The notes under the pieces: model-generated
Databases searched by the model: none
What the model was told of the DNA's origin: nothing
The model's input: only the letters and a program-made list of their open reading frames with translations
Source: Luteibacter aegosomatis
Lineage (GTDB): Bacteria > Pseudomonadota > Gammaproteobacteria > Xanthomonadales > Rhodanobacteraceae
DNA length: 64,000 nucleotides
Reading direction: 5' to 3'
Assembly (NCBI RefSeq): GCF_023078455.1
Contig: NZ_CP095740.1
Span: forward strand, 3,770,001-3,834,000
Program-made: the position numbers and the translations under genes
Part shown: one piece after another, positions 43,563 through 53,199 of the stretch
How the letters are laid out: the number at the start of each line of letters is the position of its first letter
How positions within the stretch are numbered: the first letter of the stretch is position 1

Positions 43563-46241
43563 TCAGCGGATCGTCTTCGGGTCCTGCTTGGCCTTCAACG
43601 CCGAGCACAGGAGGATCGACTCGCTGGTCTGCGCCAGGCCGCGCTCGGCACCGCTCACCTTCGACAGGCGATCCTTGTCGAAGAACGCGGACAGGCGGTC
43701 GGCCTCGGCCTTGGAGCAGCTGCCGCCGGCGCCCAGCGCGGGCAGGCGGCCGCCGGCGAAGCTGCCGGTGCGGGCCACGATCTTGTCGTAGTTGGCCACG
43801 AACCACTTCCACAGGTCGTTGCGCGAGGCCTCGGAGTGACGACCGCCGCTGAGCACCATCGCCATCTCGCCCACCTTCACGTCCTTGCCGAGCGCGAAAT
43901 CGCGGGCCTTGTTGGCCAACGCCGGATCCTTCGCCTCGGACAGCGCGCTCAGCATGGCATTGCGCTTGGCCGGGTCGGAGGTCTTCGGGATTTCCGCGAT
44001 CAGCGCATCCACCGCCGGCGCGCCACGCTCCTGCACCGCCACGCCGAGCGAGGCGCCCAGCAGGTCGGGATCGGCGGCGTCGAGGTCGAGGCGGCCGTCC
44101 TTCGCCTTCAGCGCGGCGTCGCCCTGCTTGAGCAGTTCGGCGCGGACCTCGGCGTTGTCCATGTCACCGGCGAGGAAGGATGCGAGCGTGGTGCGGGTGA
44201 TCGTGTCGTTGTCCGGCTCGCCGGCCTTCTTGCGATAACCCAGCGCCTTCAGCTTCGGCAGGTAGGCGTCGGTGGCCCACTTGCGCACCACGTTGCGCTG
44301 CGCGTCGTTGGTGGCTTCGTTGGAAAGGATCCACTCCAGCGTCGCCATCGGCGCGGTGAACACCTCGCGTACCTTCGACGCGGTGAGCGGCTTGTACGCG
44401 GCGAGCACGTCGCCCGCATCGAGGTCGCCGTGCTGGAACCCGGCGCGCACGGCGTCGGCATAGGCCAGCTGCTCGGCATCGGTGAGCGTGCCCGCCACCT
44501 TCGACAGCGCGGCGAGATCCGCCTTGCCCTGCGCGAAGCGGTAATAACCGCGGCCGTCGGCGTTGGGCATCACCCAGGTGTCCTTCGCCGCGCCGTCGAG
44601 CACCATGCTGCCCGTGGCCTTGTCGAAGATCTCGCACTTGACCTTGTTCGCACCGCCGCCGGTGCCGTAACGCACGCACATCGGCACGCCCCACACGCGG
44701 TTGGCGTCGCCGGTGCTGCCCAGCGGCAGGTAACGGCTCTGCTTGAGTTCGAGCACGGTCTTGCCGCCCTCGGTCTTCACCTGCGTGGTGACGTAGGGCA
44801 CGCCGGACTGGTCGAGGAAGCTGTTGAACGCCTTCTTGAACTGCTCGCCCTGGCCGGCGGCCTCGGCGATGGAGTCGACGAGGTCGTCCGCGGTGGCGTT
44901 GGCGAACTTGTGCTTCTGGATGTAGGCGCGCATGCCCTTCTGGAAGGTCGGCTCGGAGACGTAGCCCTCGAACATGCCGAGCACCGCGGCGCCCTTCTGG
45001 TAGGTGATGCCGTCGAACGCCGTCTCGATGTCGCCGTTGCCGGTGATCTCCTGGCGGATCTTGCGCGCGCTGACCAGGCTGTCGTTGCCCATCGCGCCCT
45101 GCGCGCCGCGCACGCGGTCGAGGTCGGCGCGGTATTCCGGGTGCACCTTCTGCGTCACCTTCTGCTGCATCCACGTGGCGAACGCCTCGTTGAGCCACAG
45201 GTCGTTCCACCAGGCCATCGTCACGGTGTCGCCGGTCCACTGGTGGGCGAGCTCGTGCGCGTTGACGTTGAACGAGCCGCGCACGTACTGGGCGGCCGAA
45301 TCCGGGTCGATCAGCAGCAGCCAGTCGCGGAAGGTGACCAGGCCCGCGTTCTCCATGGCACCCGCGCTGAAGTCCGGCGCGGCGAGGAGGTCGAGCTTGT
45401 CGAACGGGTAGCCGAAGCCGTAATAGTCTTCGAGCGTGTGGATGATCGAATTGGTCTCGCCCAGCACGTGCTGCATGCGATGGCCTTCACCCTTGGCGGC
45501 GATGCCGCGCAGCGGGGTGGCGGTGGAGCGGTACTGCGTCGGCGTGATGTCCGGGCCCTTCACCACGTCCCACGGACCCACGGCGAACGCCACCAGGTAG
45601 GTCGGCAGCGGCTTGGTCGTCGAGAAGGTCAGGGTCTTCCAGCCGGCACCGGCTTTTTCTTCCTTGATCTGCGCGGTGTTCGCCACGCCCTGGTCGTCGG
45701 CGGGGATGGTGAGGCTGATGTCGTACGGCGTCTTGAAGATCGGCTCGTCGAAGCCCGGGAACGCGTAACGCGCCGACACCGGCTCCATCTGCGTCATCGC
45801 ATAGGGCACGCCCTCGTGCGAGACCTTGTAGAGGCCCTGCAGCTGCTTGTTGAGCGGCGCGGTGAAGTCGATGGCGAGGGTGATCTCGCCGTCCAGCTTC
45901 GCACCGAGATCCACGCGCGCCACGCCTTCCTTCTCGGCGGCCACGGTGTACTTGCCCTCGTGCTTCTTGCCGGCGGCGTCGGTGACGACGACCTTGGACA
46001 CCTTGAGGTCCTTGCCGTGCAGCCAGATGAAATCGGAGGCCTGGGTCAGCTTGACCTTGACCGTGGTGGAACCGGAATAGGTCTCCTGCTTCGGATCGAC
46101 CTTGAACGAGAGCTTGTAGCTCTCCGGCTGGGCCCAACCGGGCAGGTGTCCGAGGGGCGGCGCATCCGTGCCGGCGGCGAGCGCCGTGCCGCAGGCGGCG
46201 GCGAGCGCGGTGAGGAGAAGCGGACGTACGAGACGATGCAT
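43563..46241 (-). CDS. Exported M1-family aminopeptidase
   Basis: 892 residues from the ATG at 46239-46241, opening with a signal peptide (MHRLVRPLLLTALAAACGTALAA). Zinc metallopeptidase: substrate-anchoring GAMEN at 294-298, HExxH in HELAHQW (329-335) and the third ligand E352 (WLNEAFATWM). The large C-terminal ERAP-like helical domain is complete. It removes N-terminal residues from peptides, here probably in the periplasm. Not cytosolic pepN, given the signal peptide and sequence class. Own terminator downstream. Confidence 0.94.
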   Translation of the reverse strand: MHRLVRPLLLTALAAACGTALAAGTDAPPLGHLPGWAQPESYKLSFKVDPKQETYSGSTTVKVKLTQASDFIWLHGKDLKVSKVVVTDAAGKKHEGKYTVAAEKEGVARVDLGAKLDGEITLAIDFTAPLNKQLQGLYKVSHEGVPYAMTQMEPVSARYAFPGFDEPIFKTPYDISLTIPADDQGVANTAQIKEEKAGAGWKTLTFSTTKPLPTYLVAFAVGPWDVVKGPDITPTQYRSTATPLRGIAAKGEGHRMQHVLGETNSIIHTLEDYYGFGYPFDKLDLLAAPDFSAGAMENAGLVTFRDWLLLIDPDSAAQYVRGSFNVNAHELAHQWTGDTVTMAWWNDLWLNEAFATWMQQKVTQKVHPEYRADLDRVRGAQGAMGNDSLVSARKIRQEITGNGDIETAFDGITYQKGAAVLGMFEGYVSEPTFQKGMRAYIQKHKFANATADDLVDSIAEAAGQGEQFKKAFNSFLDQSGVPYVTTQVKTEGGKTVLELKQSRYLPLGSTGDANRVWGVPMCVRYGTGGGANKVKCEIFDKATGSMVLDGAAKDTWVMPNADGRGYYRFAQGKADLAALSKVAGTLTDAEQLAYADAVRAGFQHGDLDAGDVLAAYKPLTASKVREVFTAPMATLEWILSNEATNDAQRNVVRKWATDAYLPKLKALGYRKKAGEPDNDTITRTTLASFLAGDMDNAEVRAELLKQGDAALKAKDGRLDLDAADPDLLGASLGVAVQERGAPAVDALIAEIPKTSDPAKRNAMLSALSEAKDPALANKARDFALGKDVKVGEMAMVLSGGRHSEASRNDLWKWFVANYDKIVARTGSFAGGRLPALGAGGSCSKAEADRLSAFFDKDRLSKVSGAERGLAQTSESILLCSALKAKQDPKTIR

Positions 46242-46336
46242 GACGGGGAACCCCTGGTGGACGATCCCCGCATCGTGCGAACTGGGGTGACCTTCGACAC
46301 AGTGCCAGAAGGCACCCCTGTTTCTGCCGCAACGCG

Positions 46337-46696
46337 TCAATATTCCACGATGGGCTTGAAACCGCCGAAAAACATGCGTTTACCGTCGAAGGGGAGGTTC
46401 TTCGGGTCGGACCACTCCGCAAACCCCGGATGTTCCATGACTTTCTTCATGATCCGGTCGCGCTCGCGGCGGTTCTTGTAGACGATCCACGAGAAAACCA
46501 CGACCTCGCCCGGCTTGAGCTTCACCGCCTGGGGGAACGAGGTGACCTTGCCGGGCTTGACGTCGTCGGCCACGCACTCGTGGTAGGACAGCGCGCCAAG
46601 CTCCATCCAGATCTTGCCCGCCTTCTTGGCCATCCTGCGGTATTCGCCCAGCTTGTCTTCCGGCACCGGGCAGACGAAACCATCGACGTAACTCAT
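46337..46696 (-). CDS. DUF1428 family protein
   Basis: 119 residues, full length for the family: MSYVDGFVCPVPEDKLGEYRRMAKKAG and WIVYKNRRERDRIMKKVMEHPGF. A dimeric ferredoxin-like alpha/beta-barrel fold is expected. Function unknown. It lies 95 bases upstream of the M1 peptidase on the same strand. Confidence 0.9.
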   Translation of the reverse strand: MSYVDGFVCPVPEDKLGEYRRMAKKAGKIWMELGALSYHECVADDVKPGKVTSFPQAVKLKPGEVVVFSWIVYKNRRERDRIMKKVMEHPGFAEWSDPKNLPFDGKRMFFGGFKPIVEY

Positions 46697-46787
46697 GGGA
46701 CCCCTCCTCCACGCGTTTGGGTGGATCGAGGATGGTCCGGCTTCGAGCCGTCCGCAAGTCGACGCTTCGCAGGATTCGCCGACACGG

Positions 46788-46839
46788 TCGGCTCACACCC
46801 CTCCGGTAGCAACCTCGCTACCGGAGGGGTGTGAGCCGA
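46788..46839. repeat. Perfect 23-bp hairpin, family A relative
   Basis: Arms 46788-46810 and 46817-46839 are exact reverse complements with a six-base loop. CTCCGGTAGC-type arms resemble the family A copies. No T-tract; it lies between ahpD and the DUF1428 gene. Confidence 0.8.
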
Positions 46840-46861
46840 TCGTATCGGCGGACGGGGTGCC

Positions 46862-47404
46862 TCAGCCCGCGGCCTCGGCCTGCTCGAGCACCACGGCCAC
46901 GGCGTGGATCACCGAGGCGATGCGAACCGCGCTCTGGATGGCCTGCACCGAGACGCCGCCGTCGCGCAGCACCTTGTCGTGCGAGTCGATGCACATGCCG
47001 CAGCCGTTCACCGCGGACACGGCCAGCGACACCAGTTCGAAATCGTTCTTCGCATCGCCCTTGTAGGCACCGATCACGTTCATGCGCAGCTTCGCCGGCA
47101 GGGTCTCGTACTCGGGATGCGACACCAGGTGCTGGAAGCGGTAGTAGATGTTGTTCATGCCCATGATGGCGGCCGAGCCCTTGGCGGCGGTCACCTGCTC
47201 GGGGCTGGCGTTTTCGCCGGCGAACACGGCGATCGCCTCGGTCAGCGGCTTGTAGCGCGCGGCGATGGCCGAGCCCAGCGCGATCATCGCGATCTGCGCC
47301 TTGTTGAGGCCGGGGGCGCCCGCTTCGCTCAACACGGAGTCGAGGTTGAGCTTGAGGTCCTTGGCGTATTCGGGAAGCGTGCTGCGCAGATCGGCGATGC
47401 TCAT
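46862..47404 (-). CDS. ahpD: Alkyl hydroperoxidase AhpD (carboxymuconolactone decarboxylase fold)
   Basis: 180 residues. AhpD-type active site: E123, C135-G-M-C138 and H142 (NGCGMCIDSHDKVL). In mycobacteria AhpD reduces AhpC through lipoamide; here it follows ahpC and no ahpF is present, so it may be the reductant for AhpC (inference from family). A terminator at 47502-47535 separates the two, so expression may be partly independent. Confidence 0.93.
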   Translation of the reverse strand: MSIADLRSTLPEYAKDLKLNLDSVLSEAGAPGLNKAQIAMIALGSAIAARYKPLTEAIAVFAGENASPEQVTAAKGSAAIMGMNNIYYRFQHLVSHPEYETLPAKLRMNVIGAYKGDAKNDFELVSLAVSAVNGCGMCIDSHDKVLRDGGVSVQAIQSAVRIASVIHAVAVVLEQAEAAG

Positions 47405-47501
47405 GGGTTTGCACCTTTATCGTGAGGAGAGATACGAAAGGGGCGCGGAATATCTCGACCCGAGGGGCCGGTTCACGCGAAAAGGATCGGGGGGGCACCC
47501 G

Positions 47502-47535
47502 AAAAAAGAGGCGGTGAAGCGAACTTCACCGCCTC
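47502..47535 (-). terminator. Rho-independent terminator between ahpC and ahpD
   Basis: Stem GAGGCGGTGAAG/CTTCACCGCCTC (47508-47519, 47524-47535), loop CGAA, then six T on the minus strand. It would limit ahpC read-through into ahpD. Confidence 0.88.
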
Positions 47536-47600
47536 CAGGGCGGCCCGCGTCGCACGGGGATGGGGAGGGGAACGACGCGGGACTTACGACCGGTGAAGGC

Positions 47601-48149
47601 TTAGGCGACCTTGAGGGTCTCGTCGCCGGCCTTCCAGTTGCAGGCGCACAGCTCGTCGGTCTGCAGCGCGTCGAGCACACGCAGCACTTCGTCCGGGTTG
47701 CGGCCGACCGAACCGGCGGTGACGTAGGCGAACTGGATCTCGCCGTTCGGATCGACCAGGAAGGTCGCACGCTGGGCCACGCCGTCGGCGGTCAGGATGC
47801 CGAGGGCCGTGGTCAGCTCCTTCTTGATGTCCGCCAGCATCGGGAACTTGAGGTCCTTCAGGTCGGCGTGGTCCATGCGCCAGGCGCGGTGGACGAACTC
47901 GGAGTCGGTGGAAGCGGCCAGGATCTGGCAATCACGATCGGCGAACTGCTCGTTCAGGTCGCTGAAGCCCTTGATCTCGGTCGGGCAGACGAAGGTGAAG
48001 TCCTTCGGATAGAAGAACACCAGCTTCCACTTGCCCTCGTACGACTTGTCGGAGATGGTGGTGAAGGCGTCTTCGATCTTGTTGGCCAGCGGGCCACCGT
48101 CGACGGCCAGCAGGTTGAATTCGGGGAACTTATCGCCAATGGTCAGCAT
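47601..48149 (-). CDS. ahpC: Alkyl hydroperoxide reductase AhpC (2-Cys peroxiredoxin)
   Basis: 182 residues. Peroxidatic C55 in FTFVCPTEI; C168/C170 (ELCACNW) supply the resolving cysteine, the CxC arrangement of AhpC partners of AhpD in actinobacteria. Reduces H2O2 and organic hydroperoxides in the cytosol. Divergent from oxyR with an OxyR site between them, so peroxide induction through OxyR is expected. Confidence 0.95.
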   Translation of the reverse strand: MLTIGDKFPEFNLLAVDGGPLANKIEDAFTTISDKSYEGKWKLVFFYPKDFTFVCPTEIKGFSDLNEQFADRDCQILAASTDSEFVHRAWRMDHADLKDLKFPMLADIKKELTTALGILTADGVAQRATFLVDPNGEIQFAYVTAGSVGRNPDEVLRVLDALQTDELCACNWKAGDETLKVA

Positions 48150-48244
48150 CTCGACTCTCCAGTTTGAGGGTGGGTTTGAACTCTGCGCGCGCTTGGTGAC
48201 GCGACTGAGTCACTAAGGTTAGCGACCCTTGCCGCATATCTCAA

Positions 48245-48281
48245 ATCGATTGTAGACATGAATGTGATAGGCTCGGGCTAT
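48245..48281. promoter_or_regulatory. OxyR binding site
   Basis: ATCG-N7-ACAT-N7-ATAG-N7-CTAT: two half-sites with the 7-7-7 spacing of the known ATAG/CTAT OxyR tetrad. The right half is exact; the left has two changes. Located between the divergent ahpC and oxyR starts. Confidence 0.82.
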
Positions 48282-48302
48282 CAAGACCCACGAGCCCACC
48301 CC

Positions 48303-49229
48303 ATGAACCTCAGGGACCTGCAATACCTCGTCGCGCTGGCGGAATACCGCCATTTCGGTCGCGCGGCCGATGCCAGCTTCGTCAGCCAGCCCACGCTGTC
48401 GACACAGATCCGCAAGCTCGAGGACGAATTGGGGGTCGCCCTGGTGGAACGTACCCCGAGGAAAGTGCTGCTGACGGAAACCGGTCGTGAAATCGCCCGT
48501 CGCGCGCGTGGCGTGCTGTCGCAGGTGGACGAGATCAAGTCGATCGCCCAGCGCACGCGCGATCCCGAATCCGGCACGATCCGCCTGGGCATCTTCCCCA
48601 CGCTGGGACCCTACCTGCTGCCCCACGTCGTACCGCGCCTGCGCGAACGCTTCCCCCGCCTCGAGCTGCTGCTGCGCGAGGAAAAGACCGAGCAGGTGCT
48701 GCACATGCTGCGCGAGGGCACGCTGGATGCGGGCATTCTCGCCCTGCCCGTCCACGACGAGTCGCTGCACACCGAATTCCTGTTCGAGGAGCCGTTCCTG
48801 CTGGCCGTGCCGAACGACCACGAACTGGCCCGGCATGGGCCCTTGCGCATGGACGACCTGGCCGAGCAGAACCTGTTGCTGCTGGAAGACGGCCACTGCC
48901 TGCGCGATCAGGCCCTCGAGGTGTGCCACCTGGCCGGCGCGGGAGAAAAGACCGGTTTCCGGGCGACGAGCCTGGAAACCTTGCGGCAGATGGTGTCGGC
49001 CAACGTCGGCATCACGCTGCTGCCCGCCCTCGCGGTCAAGCCGCCCGTGGCGCAATCGCCCAACGTGAGCCTCGTGGCGTTCGAATCGCCCGCTCCCAGC
49101 CGGCGCATCGCGATGCTGTGGCGGAAGAGTTCGGCCATGACGCCGTTTTTCGAGGCGCTGGCGGACGTGATCCGGGCCATTCCCCCCGATCTCTTCAGCA
49201 CCGAGGCCGCCAGCGGGCGCGCGGCCTAA
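48303..49229 (+). CDS. oxyR: Hydrogen-peroxide sensor OxyR (LysR family)
   Basis: 308 residues from the ATG at 48303. N-terminal LysR HTH (MNLRDLQYLVALAEYRHFGRAA, then SQPTLSTQIRKLE). The redox cysteines are C199 and C208 (EDGHCLRDQALEVC), exactly the E. coli numbering, so disulfide activation by peroxide is expected. It activates antioxidant genes; divergent ahpC is the evident target and the intergenic site supports autoregulation. Confidence 0.96.
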   Translation: MNLRDLQYLVALAEYRHFGRAADASFVSQPTLSTQIRKLEDELGVALVERTPRKVLLTETGREIARRARGVLSQVDEIKSIAQRTRDPESGTIRLGIFPTLGPYLLPHVVPRLRERFPRLELLLREEKTEQVLHMLREGTLDAGILALPVHDESLHTEFLFEEPFLLAVPNDHELARHGPLRMDDLAEQNLLLLEDGHCLRDQALEVCHLAGAGEKTGFRATSLETLRQMVSANVGITLLPALAVKPPVAQSPNVSLVAFESPAPSRRIAMLWRKSSAMTPFFEALADVIRAIPPDLFSTEAASGRAA

Positions 49230-49285
49230 GTCAACGATAAGGCGGCTCAGCCGTTGGGGTTTCATCTCGTCCAAGGTTTGGCCGC

Positions 49286-49879
49286 ATGCGCTCCTGGCTC
49301 GCCCTCCTGATCCCCCTATGCGCCTGGGCCGCCTATGCGTGCTGGCCGCATGGCGGTGGGGGCCTCGCCCACGGCAAACCGGCCGTCGGCGCGCCCGAGC
49401 AGCACGCGATCGCGCAGGGGCATCCGCTGTCGATCGGACACTTCACCCTGCAGCCCCGCGCCAGCATCGCGATGACGGCCCGCGTGCTGTCCCGCGAGGA
49501 CTACCAGCTCGACGAGCTCGCGCCGCTGGCCCCCACCGACCTCGCGCTGGGCTGGGGCCGCATGGCCCAGGACAAGGTGCTGGGCAAGATCCGCATCTCG
49601 CAGTCCAACCGGCTCTACTACTGGTACGCCGACGACTACCCCATTCCGCGCAAGGAGATCGAATCCTCCAGCGCCAACATGCACATGGTGCCCGCCAACG
49701 ACGACATGGCCACGAAGCTGCGCGACGTGCGCCCGGGCGACATCGTGCACGTGGACGGGCAACTGGTGGACGTGCGCCGCGACGACGGCTGGCACCTCGA
49801 CACCTCTCTGGCCCGCGACGACGATGGCCCCGGTGCCAGCGAGATCGTGCTGATCGAACGGCTCGACGAGCGTCAGTAA
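49286..49879 (+). CDS. Exported or membrane-anchored protein of unknown function
   Basis: 197 residues, not recognised. An N-terminal hydrophobic segment (WLALLIPLCAWAAYACW) is either a signal or an anchor, followed by a Gly-rich stretch. The body has conserved-looking motifs: ITIAMTARVLSREDYQLDE-like beta region, DLALGWGRMAQD, ISQSNRLYYWYADD and DIVHVDGQLVDVRRDDGWHLDTSLARDDDG, suggesting a small beta-rich extracytoplasmic domain. Its end overlaps convergent apt by 7 bases. No functional link visible. Confidence 0.72.
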   Translation: MRSWLALLIPLCAWAAYACWPHGGGGLAHGKPAVGAPEQHAIAQGHPLSIGHFTLQPRASIAMTARVLSREDYQLDELAPLAPTDLALGWGRMAQDKVLGKIRISQSNRLYYWYADDYPIPRKEIESSSANMHMVPANDDMATKLRDVRPGDIVHVDGQLVDVRRDDGWHLDTSLARDDDGPGASEIVLIERLDERQ

Positions 49880-50391
49880 CGCACCAGCGCATGCAGCGGC
49901 GCCGGTCCCGCCCAGCGCGCGCGGCCGGCCAGGACCTCCAGTTCGATCACCACGCCGGCGCCGATCACCTCGGCACCCAGTTCCTCGACGAGCCGCCGCC
50001 CGGCCTCCAGCGTGCCGCCGGTGGCGAGCACGTCGTCGACGACGATCACCCTCTCGCCCGGCGACAGGGTATGCCGGCCGATTTCCAGGCGATCGCGGCC
50101 GTATTCCAGGCCGTAGTCCATGCCGATCACCGGCGGTGGCAGCTTGCCCTTCTTGCGCAGGGCGACGAAGCCCGCGCCCAACGCCCGCGCCATGGCGGCG
50201 CCGAAGATGAAGCCACGCGATTCGATGCCGCACACGGCCCCCACGGACGCTTCGCGCCAGGGCTCGCAGAGGGCGTCGATGCACTGCCCGAAGGCCCGGG
50301 CGTCGGAAAGCAACGGAGTGATGTCCTTGAACAGTACGCCGGGGCTCGGAAAGTCGGGCACGTCGCGGACGAGGTCGTGGATGGCCTGCAT
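49873..50391 (-). CDS. apt: Adenine phosphoribosyltransferase
   Basis: 172 residues from the ATG at 50389-50391 (MQAIHDLVRDVPDFPSPGVLFKDITPLL), typical of Apt. PRPP-binding motif VIVVDDVLATGGTL at 115-128; ESRGFIFGAAMA holds the adenine-site loop. Salvages adenine with PRPP to AMP in the cytosol. It lies 25 bases downstream of the DUF2007 gene. Confidence 0.96.
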   Translation of the reverse strand: MQAIHDLVRDVPDFPSPGVLFKDITPLLSDARAFGQCIDALCEPWREASVGAVCGIESRGFIFGAAMARALGAGFVALRKKGKLPPPVIGMDYGLEYGRDRLEIGRHTLSPGERVIVVDDVLATGGTLEAGRRLVEELGAEVIGAGVVIELEVLAGRARWAGPAPLHALVRY

Positions 50392-50416
50392 GGGAAATCC
50401 TGGAAAGGGGCGCGAG

Positions 50417-50689
50417 TCAGGCGGGGATCGTCGCCGCACCGAAGTCGTCGTCGGCCGCCGCCGCGGCCCGGGCCTCGGCGAGCTGGGCCTCGATGCCGCG
50501 GACGATGGCGTCCGCCGCGTCGCCGGCCGACTCCGGCACCCTCACCTCGATGAAATCGCGGGCGGGCAACTGGCCGATCGCCCCGATGAGGAATTCCCCC
50601 GAGACGAAGGCCGGGATGCCCGCGTGCTCGAGCGCATCCTTGACCAGGTGGGCATCGAAGAGGGTCTCGGCGTGGTAGGCGATCCGCAT
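50417..50689 (-). CDS. DUF2007-type small protein
   Basis: 90 residues. [42 protein letters not shown] resembles the DUF2007 putative signal-transducing family, a ferredoxin/ACT-like fold. An acidic Ala-rich tail follows. It precedes apt in the same direction. No assigned function. Confidence 0.83.
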   Translation of the reverse strand: MRIAYHAETLFDAHLVKDALEHAGIPAFVSGEFLIGAIGQLPARDFIEVRVPESAGDAADAIVRGIEAQLAEARAAAAADDDFGAATIPA

Positions 50690-50790
50690 GGGGCCAAGCT
50701 ACCGCGCGGCCCGGCCGTGCGGCAAGCACCCTTCATCCAAGATGGGTAAACTCGACAGTTTGCCGCGACCCACCCTCCGAGTCCTTCGAG

Positions 50791-52518
50791 ATGTCGACCG
50801 AAACGCCCGTCCTGCAGCAGCACTTCATCCGCCAGATCGTCCGCGACGACCTCGCCTCCGGCAAGCACGCGAAAATCCACACCCGCTTCCCGCCGGAGCC
50901 CAACGGCTACCTGCACCTGGGCCACGCCAAATCGATCTGCCTCAACTTCGGCCTGGCCTCGGAGTTCGCGGGCACCTGCAACCTGCGCTTCGACGACACC
51001 AACCCGTCGAAGGAAGACATCGAATACGTCGAGGCCATCCAGCGCGACGTGAAGTGGCTGGGCTTCGAGTGGGCCGAGCTGCGCCACGCCTCGGATTACT
51101 TCGAGGTGTTCTACCGCGCCGCGTGCAAGCTCATCCGCCTGGGCGTGGCCTACGTCGACGATCTCTCGGCCGACGAGGTGCGCGAATACCGTGGCACCCT
51201 CACCGAGCCGGGCCGCAATTCGCCGTATCGCGACCGCTCCATCGAGGAAAACCTCGACCTCTTCCGGCGCATGCGCGCCGGCGAATTCGCCGACGGCAGC
51301 AAGACCCTGCGCGCGAAGATGGACATGGCCTCGGGCAACATCAACCTGCGCGACCCGGCGCTGTACCGCATCCGCAAGGTGCACCACCAGAACACCGGCG
51401 ACGCCTGGCCCATCTACCCGATGTACGACTTCGCGCATTCGTTGTCCGATGCGGTGGAAGGCATCACGCATTCGCTGTGCACGCTGGAATTCGAAGACCA
51501 CCGTCCGCTGTACGACTGGTGCGTCGACAAGGTCGACCTCGCCAACGACCCCGAGCTGTGGCAGCCGCTGGTCGCCGCCGGTTTGCCCACCGTACCGAGC
51601 AAACCGCGGCAGATCGAGTTCTCGCGCGGCAACCTCAACTACACGGTGATGAGCAAGCGCAAGCTCATCACGCTGGTGTCCGAAAACCTGGTCGACGGCT
51701 GGGACGACCCGCGCATGCCCACCATCGCGGGCGTGCGACGCCGCGGCTTCACGCCGGCGGGCATCCGCCTGTTCTGGGAGCGCATCGGCGTCAGCAAGCA
51801 GAACAGCACGATCGACATGGGCGTGCTCGAAGGCTGCATCCGCGAAGACCTCGACGGCACCGCGCCACGCCGCCTCGCCGTCATCGATCCGCTGAAGCTC
51901 GTCATCACCAACCTCGACGAGCACCACCGCGAAACGCTCACCTTTCCCAACCATCCGAAGGACGAATCCTTCGGCACGCGCGAAGTGCCTTTCGCGCGCG
52001 AGCTATGGATCGAGCGCGAGGACTTCGCCGAGGTGCCGCCGAAGGGCTTCCATCGCCTCAAGCCCGAGGGCGAGGTGCGCCTGCGCGGCGTGGGCATCGT
52101 ACGGTGCGACGAGCTGGTGAAGAACGATGCCGGCGACGTGGTGGAGCTGCGCTGCACGCTCGACCTCGACACGCGCTCGGGCATGCCCGGCGCCGACCGC
52201 AAGGTGAAGGGCACCATCCACTGGGTGAGCGCGCGCGACGCCGTGCCCGCCGTGGTGCGCCTGTACGACCGCCTGTTCGACGTGACCGATCCCGACGACG
52301 ACAGCGACGGCAAGACCTACAAGGATCACATCAACCCGGAGTCGCGCCGCGTCGTGCACGGCTATGTCGAACCGGCGGCCGCCGGCGCCGCGCGCGAAGA
52401 CCGCATGCAGTTCGAGCGCCTGGGCTACTTCGTGGCCGACATGCACGACCACACGCACGACGGCCCCGTGTTCAACCGCGTGGTGACCCTGCGCGATTCG
52501 TGGGCCAAGCAGTCGTGA
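50791..52518 (+). CDS. glnS: Glutaminyl-tRNA synthetase
   Basis: 575 residues, class I synthetase that charges tRNA(Gln). HIGH-type motif HLGH at 42-45 in [14 protein letters not shown] and KMSKS-type VMSKRKL near 285, both in GlnRS-like context. C-terminal beta-barrel anticodon domains are complete. The next gene starts at the last base of its stop, so they are translationally coupled. Confidence 0.97.
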   Translation: MSTETPVLQQHFIRQIVRDDLASGKHAKIHTRFPPEPNGYLHLGHAKSICLNFGLASEFAGTCNLRFDDTNPSKEDIEYVEAIQRDVKWLGFEWAELRHASDYFEVFYRAACKLIRLGVAYVDDLSADEVREYRGTLTEPGRNSPYRDRSIEENLDLFRRMRAGEFADGSKTLRAKMDMASGNINLRDPALYRIRKVHHQNTGDAWPIYPMYDFAHSLSDAVEGITHSLCTLEFEDHRPLYDWCVDKVDLANDPELWQPLVAAGLPTVPSKPRQIEFSRGNLNYTVMSKRKLITLVSENLVDGWDDPRMPTIAGVRRRGFTPAGIRLFWERIGVSKQNSTIDMGVLEGCIREDLDGTAPRRLAVIDPLKLVITNLDEHHRETLTFPNHPKDESFGTREVPFARELWIEREDFAEVPPKGFHRLKPEGEVRLRGVGIVRCDELVKNDAGDVVELRCTLDLDTRSGMPGADRKVKGTIHWVSARDAVPAVVRLYDRLFDVTDPDDDSDGKTYKDHINPESRRVVHGYVEPAAAGAAREDRMQFERLGYFVADMHDHTHDGPVFNRVVTLRDSWAKQS

Positions 52519-53087
52519 TGTATGCCCAGGTCCACCTCACGCTGCCGGCGTGGGTCCACCAGGCGGTAAAGACCGACATCCCGTACACCGGCGACGAGCC
52601 GAAGATCCGCCTTGCCGTCGAGCTGTCCGCGCTCAACGTCGAGCGCGCCACCGGCGGTCCCTTCGGAGCCGTCGTGTTCGACCAGCACGACCGCATCGTC
52701 GCCGTGGGCGTCAACCGCGTGGTACCCCACACCTGCTCGGTGGCCCACGCCGAAATGATGGCGTACATGCTCGCGCAGCAGCGCATGCAGCGCTTCCGCC
52801 TCAACACCGACAACGACGGCCGCCGTAGCGGCGCCTTCACGCTCGCCACCAGCTCACAACCCTGTTGCCAGTGCTACGGCGCCACCGTGTGGGCCGGCAT
52901 CGATACCTTGCTGATCGGCGCCCGCGCCGACGACGTGGAAGAACTCACCCCGTTCGACGAAGGCCCCCTCCCCGCCGACTGGGCGGGCGAACTCGAACGC
53001 CGGGGCATCGCCGTGCGTCGCGACATCCTGCGCGACCAGGCCCGCGAGGTCCTGCGCGCCTACGGCGAATCCGGCGTCCGTTACTGA
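52518..53087 (+). CDS. Nucleoside/cytidine deaminase-family protein
   Basis: 189 residues. Zinc deaminase motifs: H77-A-E79 (VAHAEMMAY) and PCCQC (P115, C116, C119). It fits the cytosine/guanine/tRNA-adenosine deaminase superfamily, closest in pattern to guanine deaminase or a CMP/dCMP-like group. The start ATG shares a base with the glnS stop (TGATG). Substrate not deducible. Confidence 0.88.
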   Translation: MYAQVHLTLPAWVHQAVKTDIPYTGDEPKIRLAVELSALNVERATGGPFGAVVFDQHDRIVAVGVNRVVPHTCSVAHAEMMAYMLAQQRMQRFRLNTDNDGRRSGAFTLATSSQPCCQCYGATVWAGIDTLLIGARADDVEELTPFDEGPLPADWAGELERRGIAVRRDILRDQAREVLRAYGESGVRY

Positions 53088-53199
53088 CGTTCCGCGCCTC
53101 GGCCAGTTGGCCGAGGCCAATGGCGGGGATGCCGTCCTTTCGCCAATCTGCGCTAGGCTTGTCCCACGTCGCCTGGAAGGTCGGCGACAGGGGATGCGC

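Noticed and set aside
43350..46481. A 1043-codon open frame opposite the M1 peptidase
   Set aside because: Antisense shadow running through the terminator and the 3' end of the peptidase; no recognisable domain.
3323..46839. CRISPR-like arrays among the palindromic repeats
   Set aside because: The repeats are single, spread over many kilobases, with no regular spacers or cas genes.
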